Below, piece after piece: positions 37,782-48,191 of a DNA stretch of 64,000 nt. Both the position numbers and the translations under genes were made by a program. Origin of the DNA: Avena insularis. Taxonomy: Eukaryota > Streptophyta > Magnoliopsida > Poales > Poaceae. Within the stretch, counting starts at the first letter, position 1; each line of letters begins with the position of its first letter. The notes below the pieces were generated by a model. That model had not been told where the DNA came from, did not search any database, and was given only the letters and a program-made list of their open reading frames with translations. Location of the stretch: positions 68,496,253 to 68,560,252 of the forward strand of contig CM042688.1 in NCBI GenBank assembly GCA_023614405.1. The letters are read 5' to 3'.

Positions 37782-39194
37782 TTAAGAAGCAAAAACACAG
37801 ACACATTTAAGTCTAACCCACTCCCTATGCAAGGGAGTTTTGTAAACAAACAAGTTGTTGAAACCAGAGGCTACTTGCATAAGAAGGCAAAAGAAGTGCA
37901 ACACAAAAACTTTCAGCATAAAACGAGGAAACTTGATATTATTGAGATACATAAGAACACTTTTCCCTATTTCATAGTAACTTTCAGTATCATGCATAAA
38001 CTCAACAATATAACTATCACAAGGACCGTCATAGCAATGATCACTTATTCTAACAGAAAACACAGGAATACTAGCTCTCATAACACTACTATGTGAAACA
38101 ATATTAGAGGTATCCTTAAAAAGGATAGTGTGTCCCTCTTCTTCATATTTAGTAACAAAGTCTTTCACATTTGCTATTATAGGTTCATCAACCATTTGTT
38201 TATCAGGTTCAACAACTCCATTCATACTTTCATCAACCATACTAGCTATCATAGAGTGCTCCCTTATCTTAACTGGGAAAGGCATTTTCTCAATATAAGG
38301 TTTAGGTAAGACATGATTACCAGTATAAACTTCAGCATTTCTTGCAGGAACACTCTTAGCAATATCTTTATAAGGTTCATGATACTTATTCCACTTCTTT
38401 TTAGGCACTTCAATATAGGAAGCAAAAGCCTTAAAATAAGAAGCAATAGCTTGCGAGTCTAGACCATAAGCATTTTTAATATTTTGAAAGTCATCAGTTC
38501 CCATAAAAGATTCAATGCATTCATAATCATAATTTATACCTGACTTTCTACCTTTGTCATTCTCCCAAGCTTCAGCATTGTCTTGAATACGGTCCAGAAG
38601 ATCCCATTTAGCTTCTTCTTCCATGCGAGTGAATGATCCAGCACAAGAAACATCCAATAAATCCTTGTCAGGTAGAGGGAGCCTTGCATAAAATTTGTTG
38701 ATAATAATATTGTTGGGGAGCTCATGAATGGGACAATTGAGAATTAGTAACTTCAATCTCCCCCAAGCTTGAGTTGTACTCTCTCCATCAAGAGGCCAAA
38801 AGTTGTATATTTGATTCCGATCTTTATGAATCTCACTAGGAGGATAAAACTTTGAATAAAAGAGAGGCACTATTTCCTCCCATTCCAGATCTTGACCATT
38901 CTTCAACAGCTTATACCATTCCTCAGATCTTCCTTTTAGCGATAATAAGAATAACTTCTTCTTAACTTGATCTGTAGTCATACCTGCACACTTGAACAAC
39001 ACGCATAATTCATGTATAAAGAGCAAATGATCACCAGGATGGACAATTTCATCCCCAACATAATAGTTATCCATAACACGATCAATAATCCTTGTAGGTA
39101 TTTTAAAAACATCATTCTCAGCAGGTGGTGGCTGATCTACTACCTTAGCAGTGGTAGTAGCATTACCAAATAAGAAACTCACCGAATTATCCAT
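37782..39194 (-). CDS. B-3 gag-like protein, intact, 470 aa
   Basis: The longest intact coding region here. The ATG at 39192-39194 gives MDNSVSFLFGNATTTAKVV; TTG codons upstream are not needed. Residues about 50-210 show the retrotransposon gag pattern: GDHLLFIHELCVLFKCAGMT, WYKLLKNGQDLEWEEIVPLF, SKFYPPSEIHKDRNQIYNFW, AWGRLKLLILNCPIHELPNN. Residues 392-470 are the shared C-terminal module (CDSYIVEFMHDTESYYEIGK, FMLKVFVLHFFCLLMQVASG, HREWVRLKC), partly hydrophobic. There is no zinc knuckle, protease, RT or integrase. The nearest downstream ORF is ORF2, after the shared block and an internal promoter-like module. It aligns without indels to B-1 gag, which suggests recent selection or recent common origin. 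Probable role: particle formation for a non-autonomous element. Confidence 0.85.
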   Translation of the reverse strand: MDNSVSFLFGNATTTAKVVDQPPPAENDVFKIPTRIIDRVMDNYYVGDEIVHPGDHLLFIHELCVLFKCAGMTTDQVKKKLFLLSLKGRSEEWYKLLKNGQDLEWEEIVPLFYSKFYPPSEIHKDRNQIYNFWPLDGESTTQAWGRLKLLILNCPIHELPNNIIINKFYARLPLPDKDLLDVSCAGSFTRMEEEAKWDLLDRIQDNAEAWENDKGRKSGINYDYECIESFMGTDDFQNIKNAYGLDSQAIASYFKAFASYIEVPKKKWNKYHEPYKDIAKSVPARNAEVYTGNHVLPKPYIEKMPFPVKIREHSMIASMVDESMNGVVEPDKQMVDEPIIANVKDFVTKYEEEGHTILFKDTSNIVSHSSVMRASIPVFSVRISDHCYDGPCDSYIVEFMHDTESYYEIGKSVLMYLNNIKFPRFMLKVFVLHFFCLLMQVASGFNNLFVYKTPLHREWVRLKCVCVFAS

Positions 39195-39279
39195 AACGAA
39201 AATAAAGCAACTAGCAGAAGTAAACAATACTCACAGTAGAAGTTTCCTTTACCAGTTCCACTCTCTAATAGCGCTTCAC

Positions 39280-39297
39280 TCCCCGGCAACGGCGCCA
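39280..39297 (-). other. Primer binding site of B-3, tRNA-Asp type
   Basis: Minus strand TGGCGCCGTTGCCGGGGA, a perfect complement of the plant tRNA-Asp 3' end, 11 bp inside the LTR edge at 39309. Confidence 0.92.
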
Positions 39298-39308
39298 GAA
39301 AATAGTCT

Positions 39309-40763
39309 TGATGACCCACAAGTATAGGGGGTGTATCGCAGTATTTTCGATAAGTAAGAGTGTCGAACCCAATGAGGAGCAGAATGTGCTGGCTAGTGGT
39401 ATGGATCAGGAATTCTCTGCAAATACTTAGCACACGGATTTTTAAGGGTTTTTGATAAAGCAAGTAAACAAAGTACGAGTAAATAAAAGATAGTAGGAAT
39501 AAATGCAGCAAGTGTCCCAATCCTTTATGCAGCAAAGGACAAGCCAGTTGTATTACTTAAGATGACCAAACATTCTCGAGGACACACGGGAAGACTGTCA
39601 AGTGCTTTCGCTTCATATAGTTGATCAATCTTCTTTAGCTTGCTAAGTGTTGTGTGGGTGAACCTGTGCTAATGTACCGACCTTCCTAAGACTAATACAT
39701 ACTTGTGATTATACCCCTTGCAAACATCTGTAAGTACAAGAAAGTAATTAAGGTAGAAACCTAACCACAGCTTTAAACTCTAAGACCCTTACGCCCCTTG
39801 TGCAATAGTTTCATAACGGGGGTTCAGGTTTCTGTCACTCCGGCAACCCCTACGATTAGTAGCCAAATACACAATGCATTCCCCTAGGCCCATATAGGTG
39901 AAGTGTCATGTAGTCGACGTTCACATGACACCACTAGAATAAGTACACCACAACTTAAATATCAAACCATTGAATCTTTCTCAACACAACTCCACTACTA
40001 ACAACATGACTTCTCCATGTCCTCAAGAACAAAATGAACTACTCACAAGACATCATATGGATCATGATCAGAGATGTAATAATGATGTGTAACAATCCGA
40101 ACATAAACTATAAATCAATGGTTCACTCAATAGCATCAACTACCAAGAGTAATCAACACAAGGAAAGTTTCCCCTAAGAACTATGCAAGATTCAACGCAA
40201 TTGTTACAGCAATATGGAGATGGTGATGAGGGTGCTGATGGTGGTGGTGATGATGATGATCCCGATGAAGTCCAGCTTGATGGTGGTATTGATGGCGATG
40301 ATCTCCCCTCTTCGGGAAGGAATTCCCCCGGCAGAAATCTGTCTGCCGGAGAGATCTTTCTCTCTCGGTGTTTTCCGCCCCACAGAGGCGGCGGAATCTT
40401 TCTGTGCTCGCTCCCCGAGTATTAGGGTTTCGGGAGAATTATATACGCTAGAGGGGAGAGCAAGAGGTGGGCCAGGGTGGCCACACCACCTGGTGGCCCA
40501 TCTCCACTCCTCCTTCTGGCTTCCTTCGTCTTCTAGAAAAATAGGATTTTCCGTATATTTTCTCAGATTTTCTGATCTTTGCGAATTTTGCCTCCAAACA
40601 ACACCTTTTCCATCAGAATCCCTACTACAGTGGTCCATGCTCCAAAAGTCATCAACCATGCAAAAATAGGTGAAATCACATAAGTATCATCTCTTAATAT
40701 GAAATATATCAATAAATAACAGTGAATTATGACATAGAATAGTGATGCAAAATGGACGTATCA
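39309..40763 (-). repeat. Right LTR of the B-2/B-3 complex (5' LTR, probably hybrid)
   Basis: 1455 bp. It lacks about 55 bp between CACCACCTGGTGG and CCCATCTCCACTCC (near 40490), which removes one stem-loop arm. TATA rc 40438-40445 is still 36 bp from the remaining arm at 40481. It borders TTCAT on the right. Confidence 0.9.
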
Positions 40764-41804
40764 TTCATCTCTGGACTACAGGTCCATGTAGTAACTAGAT
40801 GGCTGGTTCTCCTCCTTTGTGCTTTCATGTTTAGATCTTGTGAGCTCTGTTCATTATCAAGATCATCTATTTGTAATTCCTACATGTTGTGTTTGCAGGG
40901 ATCCAATGGATATTGAGATGCTATTTCAGATTGATTATTGATTCTATCATGTGTTCGCTATTTGTGATCTTGCATGCTTTCTGTTGTTAGTAGCTATCTT
41001 GTCCAAGTAGATGCTAGCAACTCCAAGAGTTAGTATTTATGCTCGATAGTGGGTTCATGCCTCTGGTAATCTAGGGAAGTGACAGAAATCTCTAAGGTAC
41101 TACATGTGCTGTTGCTACTAGGGAGAAAACAACAATCCTTTGTTCATAGAACAATCGTATTGTTTACATTACACGCAATTCGTAATGCAATTATCTGCTG
41201 CTTGCAACTTAATAGTGGAGGGGGTTCGGATGATAACCTAAAGGTGGATTATTAGTCATAGATGTAGTTGGATGGCGGTCTATGTATAATGTTGTAATGC
41301 CCAATTGAATCTCAAAGGATTCAAGATGATTAGTATATGCTTGTATGCTTTCTCGATGTTTGTTAATTGCCCTGCTGTAATTTGTTCACCCAGCATGTCA
41401 TCTATCTTAAGGAGAGCCACCTCTAGTGAACTATGGACCCCGGTCCTTTCTTTTACTTTCAATCTACAATCAACTATTTACTGCTTTGTGTTTACTTTCT
41501 GCAAACTATTACTTTCTTCCATTCGATACGTTTAATCCTTTGTTTTCAGCAAAACTGGTGAGATTGACAACCTCATCGCAAGTTGGGGGCAGAGTTCTGT
41601 GGTTGTGTTGTGCAGGTCTCCACGTTGCTACTAGAACCGGTAGTGCGCCCTGCCAAGGCTCAGCTAGCAACACCTTTGGGGTGTTTCCTTGCTCCTACTG
41701 GTTCGATTAAACCTTGGTTTCATACTGAGGGCAAACTTGCTGCTATGCTCATCATACCTTCCTCTTGGGGTTCCCCAACGAGCTCGATATATTTTGGGCC
41801 ATCA
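40764..41804 (+). repeat. A-2 3' LTR, right part
   Basis: Begins with the second TTCAT (40764-40768) and continues CTCTGGACTAC exactly where the left part stopped. It ends GGGCCATCA before CTACC. Confidence 0.93.
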
Positions 41805-41809
41805 CTACC

Positions 41810-42738
41810 CAGCCTTGCTAGCCAAAACCTGTACTAAGAGGGAATGCTTCTCGTGCATCCAATCCTTAAACCCAAATCTATGCCATTTGTGTCCACCATA
41901 CCTACCTATTAGCATTATTGCTATTCCAAGTAAATTCATGTTTTTATCTACCTTCTGAATTAAACTTGTTATGTGAAAATTAGTGATTAAAGCTCTAACG
42001 AACTTGATGGCACACTTTACTTTCTTGCACTTAATAAACTTGAAACATTGTGCCCATCTATGTTGCGTATATGCTTGCGCTTTGTAAGTTGTGAATTAGC
42101 AGAACCATGTATCATGGGGAACACTTTCAACATTGCACTTTATTTAGTTGATATCATGTTCTTTTGCTTATGGATCCTGGCGGTGTGAAATGAAAGGGGA
42201 GCTTGTAAGGCTCATGGAGTTCGTATATGTGTTAGAGAAACGCCTGGGCGGCTAGTCTAAGCCATGCCTAATCATGGTGGAAATGTGCAGCATAACCATA
42301 GTGAGCAATCTGTGAAGCATCCTAAAAAAGAGAAAAAAAGAAAAAGGGAAAACCCTATGCAAATAGCATACAAAAAGATCGCTGAGATGCTCATTGTCTG
42401 TTTGCCTTGTCATTTTGATATGGGAAAGCTTCTGTATCATCGGGAAAGGGGTACCTCGTTGGCGGTTCTCTATGATACACATGTACTTACAATGACAAGA
42501 ACTTACTTGTGACTAAAGTTGAGTAGCATGAGGAATGGTACTCGTAAGCAAGGGGCATGAGATTTTCAGCTTGTAACTTGTCAAGCATATCCTCATATTT
42601 GTTCACTTTAACCTTAATCACCTAAAGATGCTTATGATAGGGGTAATGAGAGTTGAAAGCTAATAAGTACCATAATTTTTGGAAGCTCTTTATGAAACTT
42701 GAAATCCCTGCTTCCCTCTACGAAGGGCCTATCTTTTA
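41810..42738 (+). other. B-1 internal region without genes, left of Harbinger
   Basis: Continues the B-1 internal region after A-2 and is collinear with B-3 on the other strand. No ORF. The last three bases TTA (42736-42738) are the left target duplication of the Harbinger element. Confidence 0.85.
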
Positions 42739-42804
42739 GAGGTCGTTTGGTATCCGGCAATTCATTCCGGAATCGCGGAATTCATTTGAGATTCCAAAAT
42801 CGAA

Positions 42805-43605
42805 GTTGTTTGGCTGTCATGGAATTGAGATGTCATTTCATTTAGGAATTCCAGCCGGAATGACGGGTGTGTTAAGTGGATTCCTGTCCCTTACCCTGTC
42901 ATTTTTCTGGAATCACGACCACGCCTTCCTCCCCCTTGCCAATCTCATCCGCCTCCAACCCTTCTCCCACATCTCATCCGCCTTCAGCCCTTCTCCCCGA
43001 TCTCATCCGCCTCCAACCCTCCACGCCTCTGCCATGGATGTTCCCTTCCCAGTTACCGGAGACGACTCCGCGCCAAGTGAAAGAATTTTCTTTCCTCAAC
43101 TCCTCTCCTTCCCTAATCTACAAGCACTAAAAGACACGACCAGGAAGCTCGTCCATCTCTCCTCACCACAGGCAAGTTTCCTCATCCACCCCTCATCCTT
43201 TACCCTCACAGTTGTTGCTCGTCGTTCCCCTTAACCCTAACCATAGCCTGAACTAATCTGCAGGTTCAAATCAAATCAACTGTGCCCTGGATCTTGACCC
43301 CAACCTCTCACACGTGCCCTCCACCTTGTCCCCTTCATCAGCCAAGGTATGATCTACTACAGGCATCTCTCTCCCATTCTTTCTTTCTGTGATATGCCTA
43401 TTATGTCTGTCCTCGTTATTCTTGGTCTGCTTGTTGCCTTAATTTGTACCCTTGTTCGTTAGGTGGTTCTTGGTAGTCAATGGATACGGTGGTGTTGTCA
43501 TTGTGGTGGTAGGATAAATTCGAGTGCTTGTTATCCGCTTTTGGATTCAGATTGTTGCTCAACTTATGTAATTTCATATGCTGTAGCATTTGTTGGTTCT
43601 GAAAT
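42805..43605 (+). other. Harbinger 5' region, no supported gene
   Basis: C/T-rich stretch (42890-43110) with open frames but no recognisable domain. It may be a transcribed leader or first exon of the transposase. GT and AG positions suggesting an intron occur near 43165-43260 but are not decisive. Confidence 0.4.
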
Positions 43606-43611
43606 TTTGTA

Positions 43612-43729
43612 CTCCAACTCCATATTAGTTGACCTAGATTCATCTAGATATGGATGTATCTAGTCAAGTTTTAGCTAAATACATCCGTATCTAGGCAAAT
43701 TTGAGTCAACTAATATGGGTCGAAGGGAG
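43612..43729 (+). mobile_element. Stowaway-type MITE inside Harbinger
   Basis: 118 bp, almost wholly palindromic. Left end CTCCAACTCCATATTAGTTG, right end GAGTCAACTAATATGGGTCG then AAGGGAG. Middle arms ATGGATGTATCTAG and CTAAATACATCCGTATCTAG face each other. Left duplication TA at 43610-43611; the right side reads TG, one change from TA. Sequence and ends fit grass Stowaway (Tc1/mariner) MITEs. Orientation is arbitrary. Confidence 0.88.
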
Positions 43730-43731
43730 TG

Positions 43732-44417
43732 TCAAATAGTTTTGTTCAATCAAGTACATGCATGGGACGCCGTTAATATCTTTTGTATATAGAAGTTCAG
43801 TTGATGCCAGGCAAATATGAGATACTAATTAAGCTAGCTATAGCTAGTTGTTGGTCTCCTTTTTTTACCACTCAAGTTCTGAATATTTGGTAGTCCTATA
43901 TGTGATAATGTGAATAAGTTTATCATCATCATCATCATGTAATCCACGGGCTGCTATATTATGTTGATAGTATCAATTAATTAGATAAGTAATGGAAGAA
44001 AGCAATAGAAAATTTTAGAATTTGTGTTATCTCGCATCATGCACACCTCTCCCTGAATCTGCCTCTGCTTGTCTACCAATTCAGTATCTACATGTCCGGT
44101 GTGGCGGTGTGTGCTTGTTTTCTGCCAGCCAAAAAGGTTTGGCTGATGTTGTTCTTTAGCTACATACGCAAAAATGTTTGTACTGAATCTTGTACGGGTG
44201 GTGCCTGCTTGATTTTAGCAACTTTGTTTTAAGGATAAATAACCGAATCACTAGTACATGTGGTACCAATTCGTGATACTGCTATTGTTAATCACGCTTC
44301 GTATTAGTTAGTTCATGAGTAGTTTGTGGTACTTTGTTTGGCTGATGTTTCTCTTTACCGACGTGTAGATCTCAAAATTTACTACTCAACTTAGTTCCCT
44401 TGTGTATGTATTATAGA
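43732..44417 (+). other. Harbinger region between MITE and transposase, no gene seen
   Basis: AT-rich, with a short ATC repeat (43922-43938). No supported ORF. Probably leader or intron. Confidence 0.5.
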
Positions 44418-45677
44418 TGGCAGATCAACAACTAGAGTTATATCACGAGAGGAGGAAGAAAAGGAAGAGGCAGCAGGGTTCTTTGTTACCGTAGTAGCTG
44501 TAGCCCAAAGATATTTATTGTAAGAGAAGGATTGTAGAACTTGGGGATTTCAGGAGGAAGAGGCCGAGATAAGAATTAGGAAGGATGCTTAAGAACATTT
44601 ATATGGGTCCCAATCAAGATCGCTATGATACTCTAAGGTTTACCAAGAGGTCCTTTTGACCTCTGTGCTATCTTACGTGAAAGGGCTGGACTTAAAGACA
44701 CATTCTACATGACCGTTGAAGAAGTCAGAACCATCTTCTTGCTAGTTCTTAGCCATAGCATGAAGTTTAGGTTAATTCAGCACATATAGGTGGACACTTG
44801 AACCTATTTGCACACTTCAATGAGGTGCTAGGAGCCATCCTTTCTTTATCACATGAGTTCATCAAATTGCCAAACCCTGCAACTGAACTACCCGCGGACA
44901 ATAGATGGAAGTGGTTCCCAGATGGGCTAGGAGCTTTAGATGGAACACACGTCGACGTCCGTGTTTCACTACGCAAGCAAGGTAGATATAGGAATAGAAA
45001 GCAAGACATAACTACACATGTGTTGGGAGTTTGTGACAGTAGTATGAAGTTTGTGTATGTTAGCGGATGGGAAGGTTCTCAGATCGATTCAAGAGTGTTG
45101 CGAGATGCAATGTTTAGAGAAGATGCTTTTGAAGTTCCAAGTGGTAACTTTCTATCTTAGTATCATACAATTTTGGACTAGATATTTAAACTTATGAACT
45201 GAAATCTAATATGGGATATTTTTCATAAACCTTAGGAAAATACTACCTTGTAGATGCCGGATACACAAATGGTCCGGGCTTCCTTGCTCCATTCAGGAAT
45301 ACACGATATCACTTGAAAGAGTGGGCTGCCAATGGAAATAATCCACAAAATCCGAAAGAGCTCTATAACTTGAGACATGCATCTGCTAGGAATATAGTTG
45401 AGAGGATTTTTGCTTTCATAAAGATGAGATGGGCTATTCTCAGGACTAGTTCCTTTTTTGGAATAAAAAATCAGGTAACATCTATGATAATTGCATTCTG
45501 CTGGATTCTTTTGGATTTGTGTATTAATTTGACATACTAATATAATGCCAGATTCGAGTCATCAATGCTTGTTGCATCTTGCATAACTTCCTAGTTGATA
45601 GGCAAAGAGAGATGGATGACTTAATGTTACATGAAGTGGATAATCAGCTAAATAATGCTGCCATTGAAGTTCAATAG
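44418..45677 (+). pseudogene. PIF/Harbinger transposase (DDE_Tnp_4 type), N-terminus degraded
   Basis: Exon structure can be read. The 44418-44797 part (MADQQLELYHERRKKRKR, then DTFYMTVEEVRTIFLLVLSH) has several stops and shifts. An open part 44798-45143 carries LGALDGTHVDVRVSLRKQGR with the first catalytic D at 44939-44941. Intron 45144-45235 (GT-AG, phase 1). Exon 45236-45474 has YYLVDAGYTNGPGFLAPFRN (second D, 45253-45255) and ARNIVERIFAFIKMRWAILR (E, 45400-45402). Intron 45475-45551. Last exon 45552-45677 ends IRVINACCILHNFLVDRQRE to AAIEVQ. All three DDE residues and both introns survive, but the stops upstream of 44798 should prevent a full protein. It would cut the element at TTA sites. 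Confidence 0.85.
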
Positions 45678-45923
45678 GAACTGATATGATTAGGCACGTC
45701 AGATGACTCGTGAGTGGAACAATAAGAGAATGGACCTAGCTAATCAGATGTGGGCAGATTATCAAGTTAGACACGACAAGCAAATGTTTGACTTTGCTTG
45801 AATGTTGTACAGTCTTCTTTATGTGTATATATATATATTTGGTAGGTTTTATATCTCTCAAATTTTGTTACTCTCTAGTATACGCACACTCCACTAACTC
45901 ATGATATTGTTGTTGACTTAGGT

Positions 45924-46998
45924 ATGGATCCTGGGAAAAAAGGCAGAAGCTACGTAAAGTGGACTGATCAAATGGATAAAGCTATGTTGGATGTATTCGT
46001 TGACCATTATATCAAGGGAGATCGTGATCATAATGGGTGGAAACCTCATGTTTACAATTGCCATGGTGAAGAATGTGAGAGAGAAGTGTGACTGTCAAAT
46101 TACAAAGGAGAACATTATCTCTAGGAGCAAGACTTTTGACAAACAGTATGTTGTCATCAACAAGATACTTTGTCAGAGTGGATTTGGGTGGGACTGGAAC
46201 AATAACATGATCTCTATTGATAGCGAGGATGTGTGGAATAATTATGTGAAGGTACTTTGTTTTGCATAAGTACTCCTTGTTTTCCTTAAATTTTCTAGTA
46301 TTTCTATTTGTTCCTCGAAAAAATTCAATCAGACATCTATAAAATACAGAAACTTAATCCTGTATGGTAGAACTACAAAACAATAGAACAATAGAACTTG
46401 TGTCTTTGTATGTGTTGTACTCCTTGCATGTTTTTGTGGATAAAGAGATAATGGAGTAGATGTATGCACTTTTGAACAGTAGTACATACTCTTGTTAACA
46501 TACTCCTGCACTCTGGAGTACATACTCTTGTTGACATACTCTGTAGTACATACTCTTGTTGACATAGTCTTGTACTCATATAGTACATACTCTTGCTTCC
46601 TACATGATCATCTATTTCAAAGTGGTATTGTTCCATCTACTCATTTGCTCTCATTGTGTGTACTCTAAAAGTGTGTAATAATCATAACAAGTACTTATGT
46701 GTGTAATAATGCTATTGATGATAGCAAAATGTGGAATAATTCGGTTCCTCTTATTTGTAGGCCAACGAGGATGCATCTTCTTACGTACAAGGTTATCAAG
46801 TATTGGGACATGATTAGCACAATTTACTCCAGGATCGAGCCTCGAGCGGAGCAAGGACTCAATTTGAAAGTGGAGCAGAAATGGCAGAGGAGAATGCTAA
46901 CAACAATACCAACAAAGATGCTAATTCATCCACTCAAGCTGATGAAGATCGTCCAAAGAAGAGGTACAGGTCAGATGATTCGATCGCTACCATGCTAG
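45924..46998 (+). pseudogene. Harbinger second gene, Myb/SANT-like DNA-binding protein, frameshifted
   Basis: ATG at 45924: MDPGKKGRSYVKWTDQMDKA, MLDVFVDHYIKGD, HNGWKPHVYN. This frame stops at 46089-46091. One frame over the domain continues from about 46057: MVKNVREKCDCQITKENI, SRSKTFDKQYVVINKI, SGFGWDWNNNMISIDSEDVW, NNYVK. A GT at 46252 and an AG at 46759-46760 bound an intron; then ANEDASSYVQ and, after another shift, KVIKYWDMISTIYSR follow. This is the Myb_DNA-bind_3 pattern of PIF/Harbinger ORF1 proteins, which help the transposase bind the ends. Two frameshifts leave it broken. Confidence 0.82.
46481..46600 (+). repeat. Minisatellite in the Harbinger Myb-gene intron
   Basis: About four copies of a 27-36 bp unit built on AGTACATACTCTTGTTGACA starting near 46481, 46518, 46544 and 46582. 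Confidence 0.8.
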
Positions 46999-46999
46999 G

Positions 47000-47733
47000 A
47001 GACAAGTTGGACAACTTCACCTGTTTTCAAAGCTGATGTTTCGAGGCTCCACCAAAACCAGCATCACCGAAGTAATATGGGCTGCTTGCTGAAATACCAG
47101 ATTTGGAAGATGATGACCATTAGCAATTTATGATGTTTTAGTTGCAGATGATCGAAAATTCAAGTCCTTGATGGCATTGCCTCAAAAAATGAAGAAAAAG
47201 TGGGTTCTCAAGCAAATCAAAATATGATAACCTCTTTCTGATCTTGCTGTGATGCAAAGGTTCTTGTTTGGTAATGTAATGATGCAAAGGTTCTATATTT
47301 ATGATGACAAGTCAGAGCTACCTTTTGTGACTTGCTTGATACTTTAGACCTTGAATTTGTTCAACTCCATGCATCTATGTTTTATGGCCTTGAACATGGT
47401 GTTTGTAGTTACTGCAAAGATTTCATCTTTATTGTGGACCTAAAGCTTGGATTTGTGTTATTATATGGGCTGTAGATCTATTTATTGGTACGAGTTTAAG
47501 TTTGTGGTGTAAGTTTATTGGTACCAAAGTTGATTTTTGAAGCCAAGCGCTTGTCTTGTTTATTAATTAACCTCAAAATGGTAGCCAAACACATTTCATT
47601 TCAGAATACTTGTGCCAGCCAAACAGCAGAATTCATTTGGAATTTAAATTCATGCTAAATGAAATGATGTGTGGAATGTGCATTCATTTCATTTCTATCA
47701 AATGAAATGAATGCACAGGAGCCAAACGAGCTC
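47000..47733 (+). other. Harbinger 3' region, no gene seen
   Basis: No supported ORF. The last 170 bp are rich in AATTCATTT, GAAATGA and GCCAAAC motifs that mirror the 5' end and are likely transposase-binding subterminal repeats. Confidence 0.6.
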
Positions 47734-47736
47734 TTA

Positions 47737-48191
47737 CTTTTTAGTTGAGTGAGTAAACCTATTCCTTTCTATCTCAAGCAAGTATTTTGAGTTGTTGTGT
47801 TTCAATCATTCAGATGATGATTTATTCAATCATGTTTCTTATGTTCCTTGTTTTGCACATTACTCTTATCTTAGAGAATATTACTTTGAAAGCTATCATT
47901 GAAAACCCCATTATGTTTGAACTCCTGCAAATTGTTAACCGTTCTTTGACCAAGAACAAAGTTTGCCATTACCAATTATGATTTACTTTGTGTATCTTTA
48001 TTGTGTTTCCTTTACCTATTACAAGTTAAGTTATATAATAGTGAGTTGTTTTCTATTATGATTTGTGTATTGATGAATGTGATGCTTCTTGTCCGTATTA
48101 TTTTAATAACACTTCACTCCATAAACCTGAGGTCATGTTTATTAAGCTTAGTTTTCGCTTGGGGCAAGCAAAGTCTAAGCTTGGGGGGAGT
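47737..48191 (+). other. B-1 last internal part with polypurine tract
   Basis: Continues B sequence after Harbinger with no ORF. The polypurine tract AAGCTTGGGGGGAGT (48178-48191) directly precedes the 3' LTR. Confidence 0.85.

Larger units (their letters stand above)
28980..40763 (-). mobile_element. B-2/B-3 complex (family B, minus strand)
   Basis: Order on the plus strand: LTR 28980-30486, partial internal 30487-32670, LTR 32671-34183, complete internal 34184-39308, LTR 39309-40763. The outer ends are flanked by TTCAT. The middle LTR joins B-2 inside ORF2 (32670), so B-3 was inserted into B-2. The rest of B-2 and one LTR are missing on the right. The simplest account is recombination between the neighbouring 5' LTRs of B-3 and B-2, which leaves one hybrid LTR at 39309-40763. 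Confidence 0.82.
11824..41804 (+). mobile_element. LTR retrotransposon A-2 (family A), itself heavily invaded
   Basis: Starts TGATACATTG at 11824 and ends GGGCCATCA at 41804, flanked by the perfect duplication CTACC (11819-11823 and 41805-41809). Joining the flanks restores B sequence (GCTTGCTACCCAGCCTTGC, as in B-3 near 35635 on the other strand). Own parts: 5' LTR 11824-13411, internal 13412-14339 and 25948-28431, and 3' LTR 28432-28979 plus 40769-41804. Copia array E replaced the middle of the internal region and B-2/B-3 split the 3' LTR. A-2 encodes a gag-like/protease-like pair unlike the ORFs of A-1 or A-3. Confidence 0.92.
42739..47733 (+). mobile_element. PIF/Harbinger DNA transposon, 4995 bp, two genes
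   Basis: Terminal inverted repeats: GAGGTCGTTTGG at 42739 and its near complement CCAAACGAGCTC ending 47733 (one mismatch in 12). Duplication TTA on both sides (42736-42738, 47734-47736), typical of PIF/Harbinger. Removing the element and one TTA gives CCTATCTTTTACTTTTTAG, which matches the uninterrupted B sequence in B-2 near 30935-30955 (other strand). The subterminal regions are rich in GCCAAAC/GTTTGGC and AATTCATTT motifs. Inside are a DDE transposase gene and a Myb/SANT-like gene, the normal PIF/Harbinger pair, both on the plus strand and both damaged. Confidence 0.93.

Noticed and set aside
39280..39297. tRNA-Asp-like sequence (also at 8230, 52304 and 61650)
   Set aside because: Only the last 18 bases match tRNA-Asp, and each copy lies 8-12 bp inside an LTR; these are primer sites, not tRNA genes.
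42806..43234. 142-codon plus-strand frame near the Harbinger 5' end
   Set aside because: Low-complexity proline/serine-rich translation from C/T-rich DNA with no domain; listed only as leader sequence.
46481..46600. CRISPR-like array
   Set aside because: Units are direct repeats without regular unique spacers, in a eukaryotic transposon intron.
46373..46636. Repeated YVNKSMY-type frames on the minus strand
   Set aside because: Translation of the intron minisatellite; the gene runs on the other strand.
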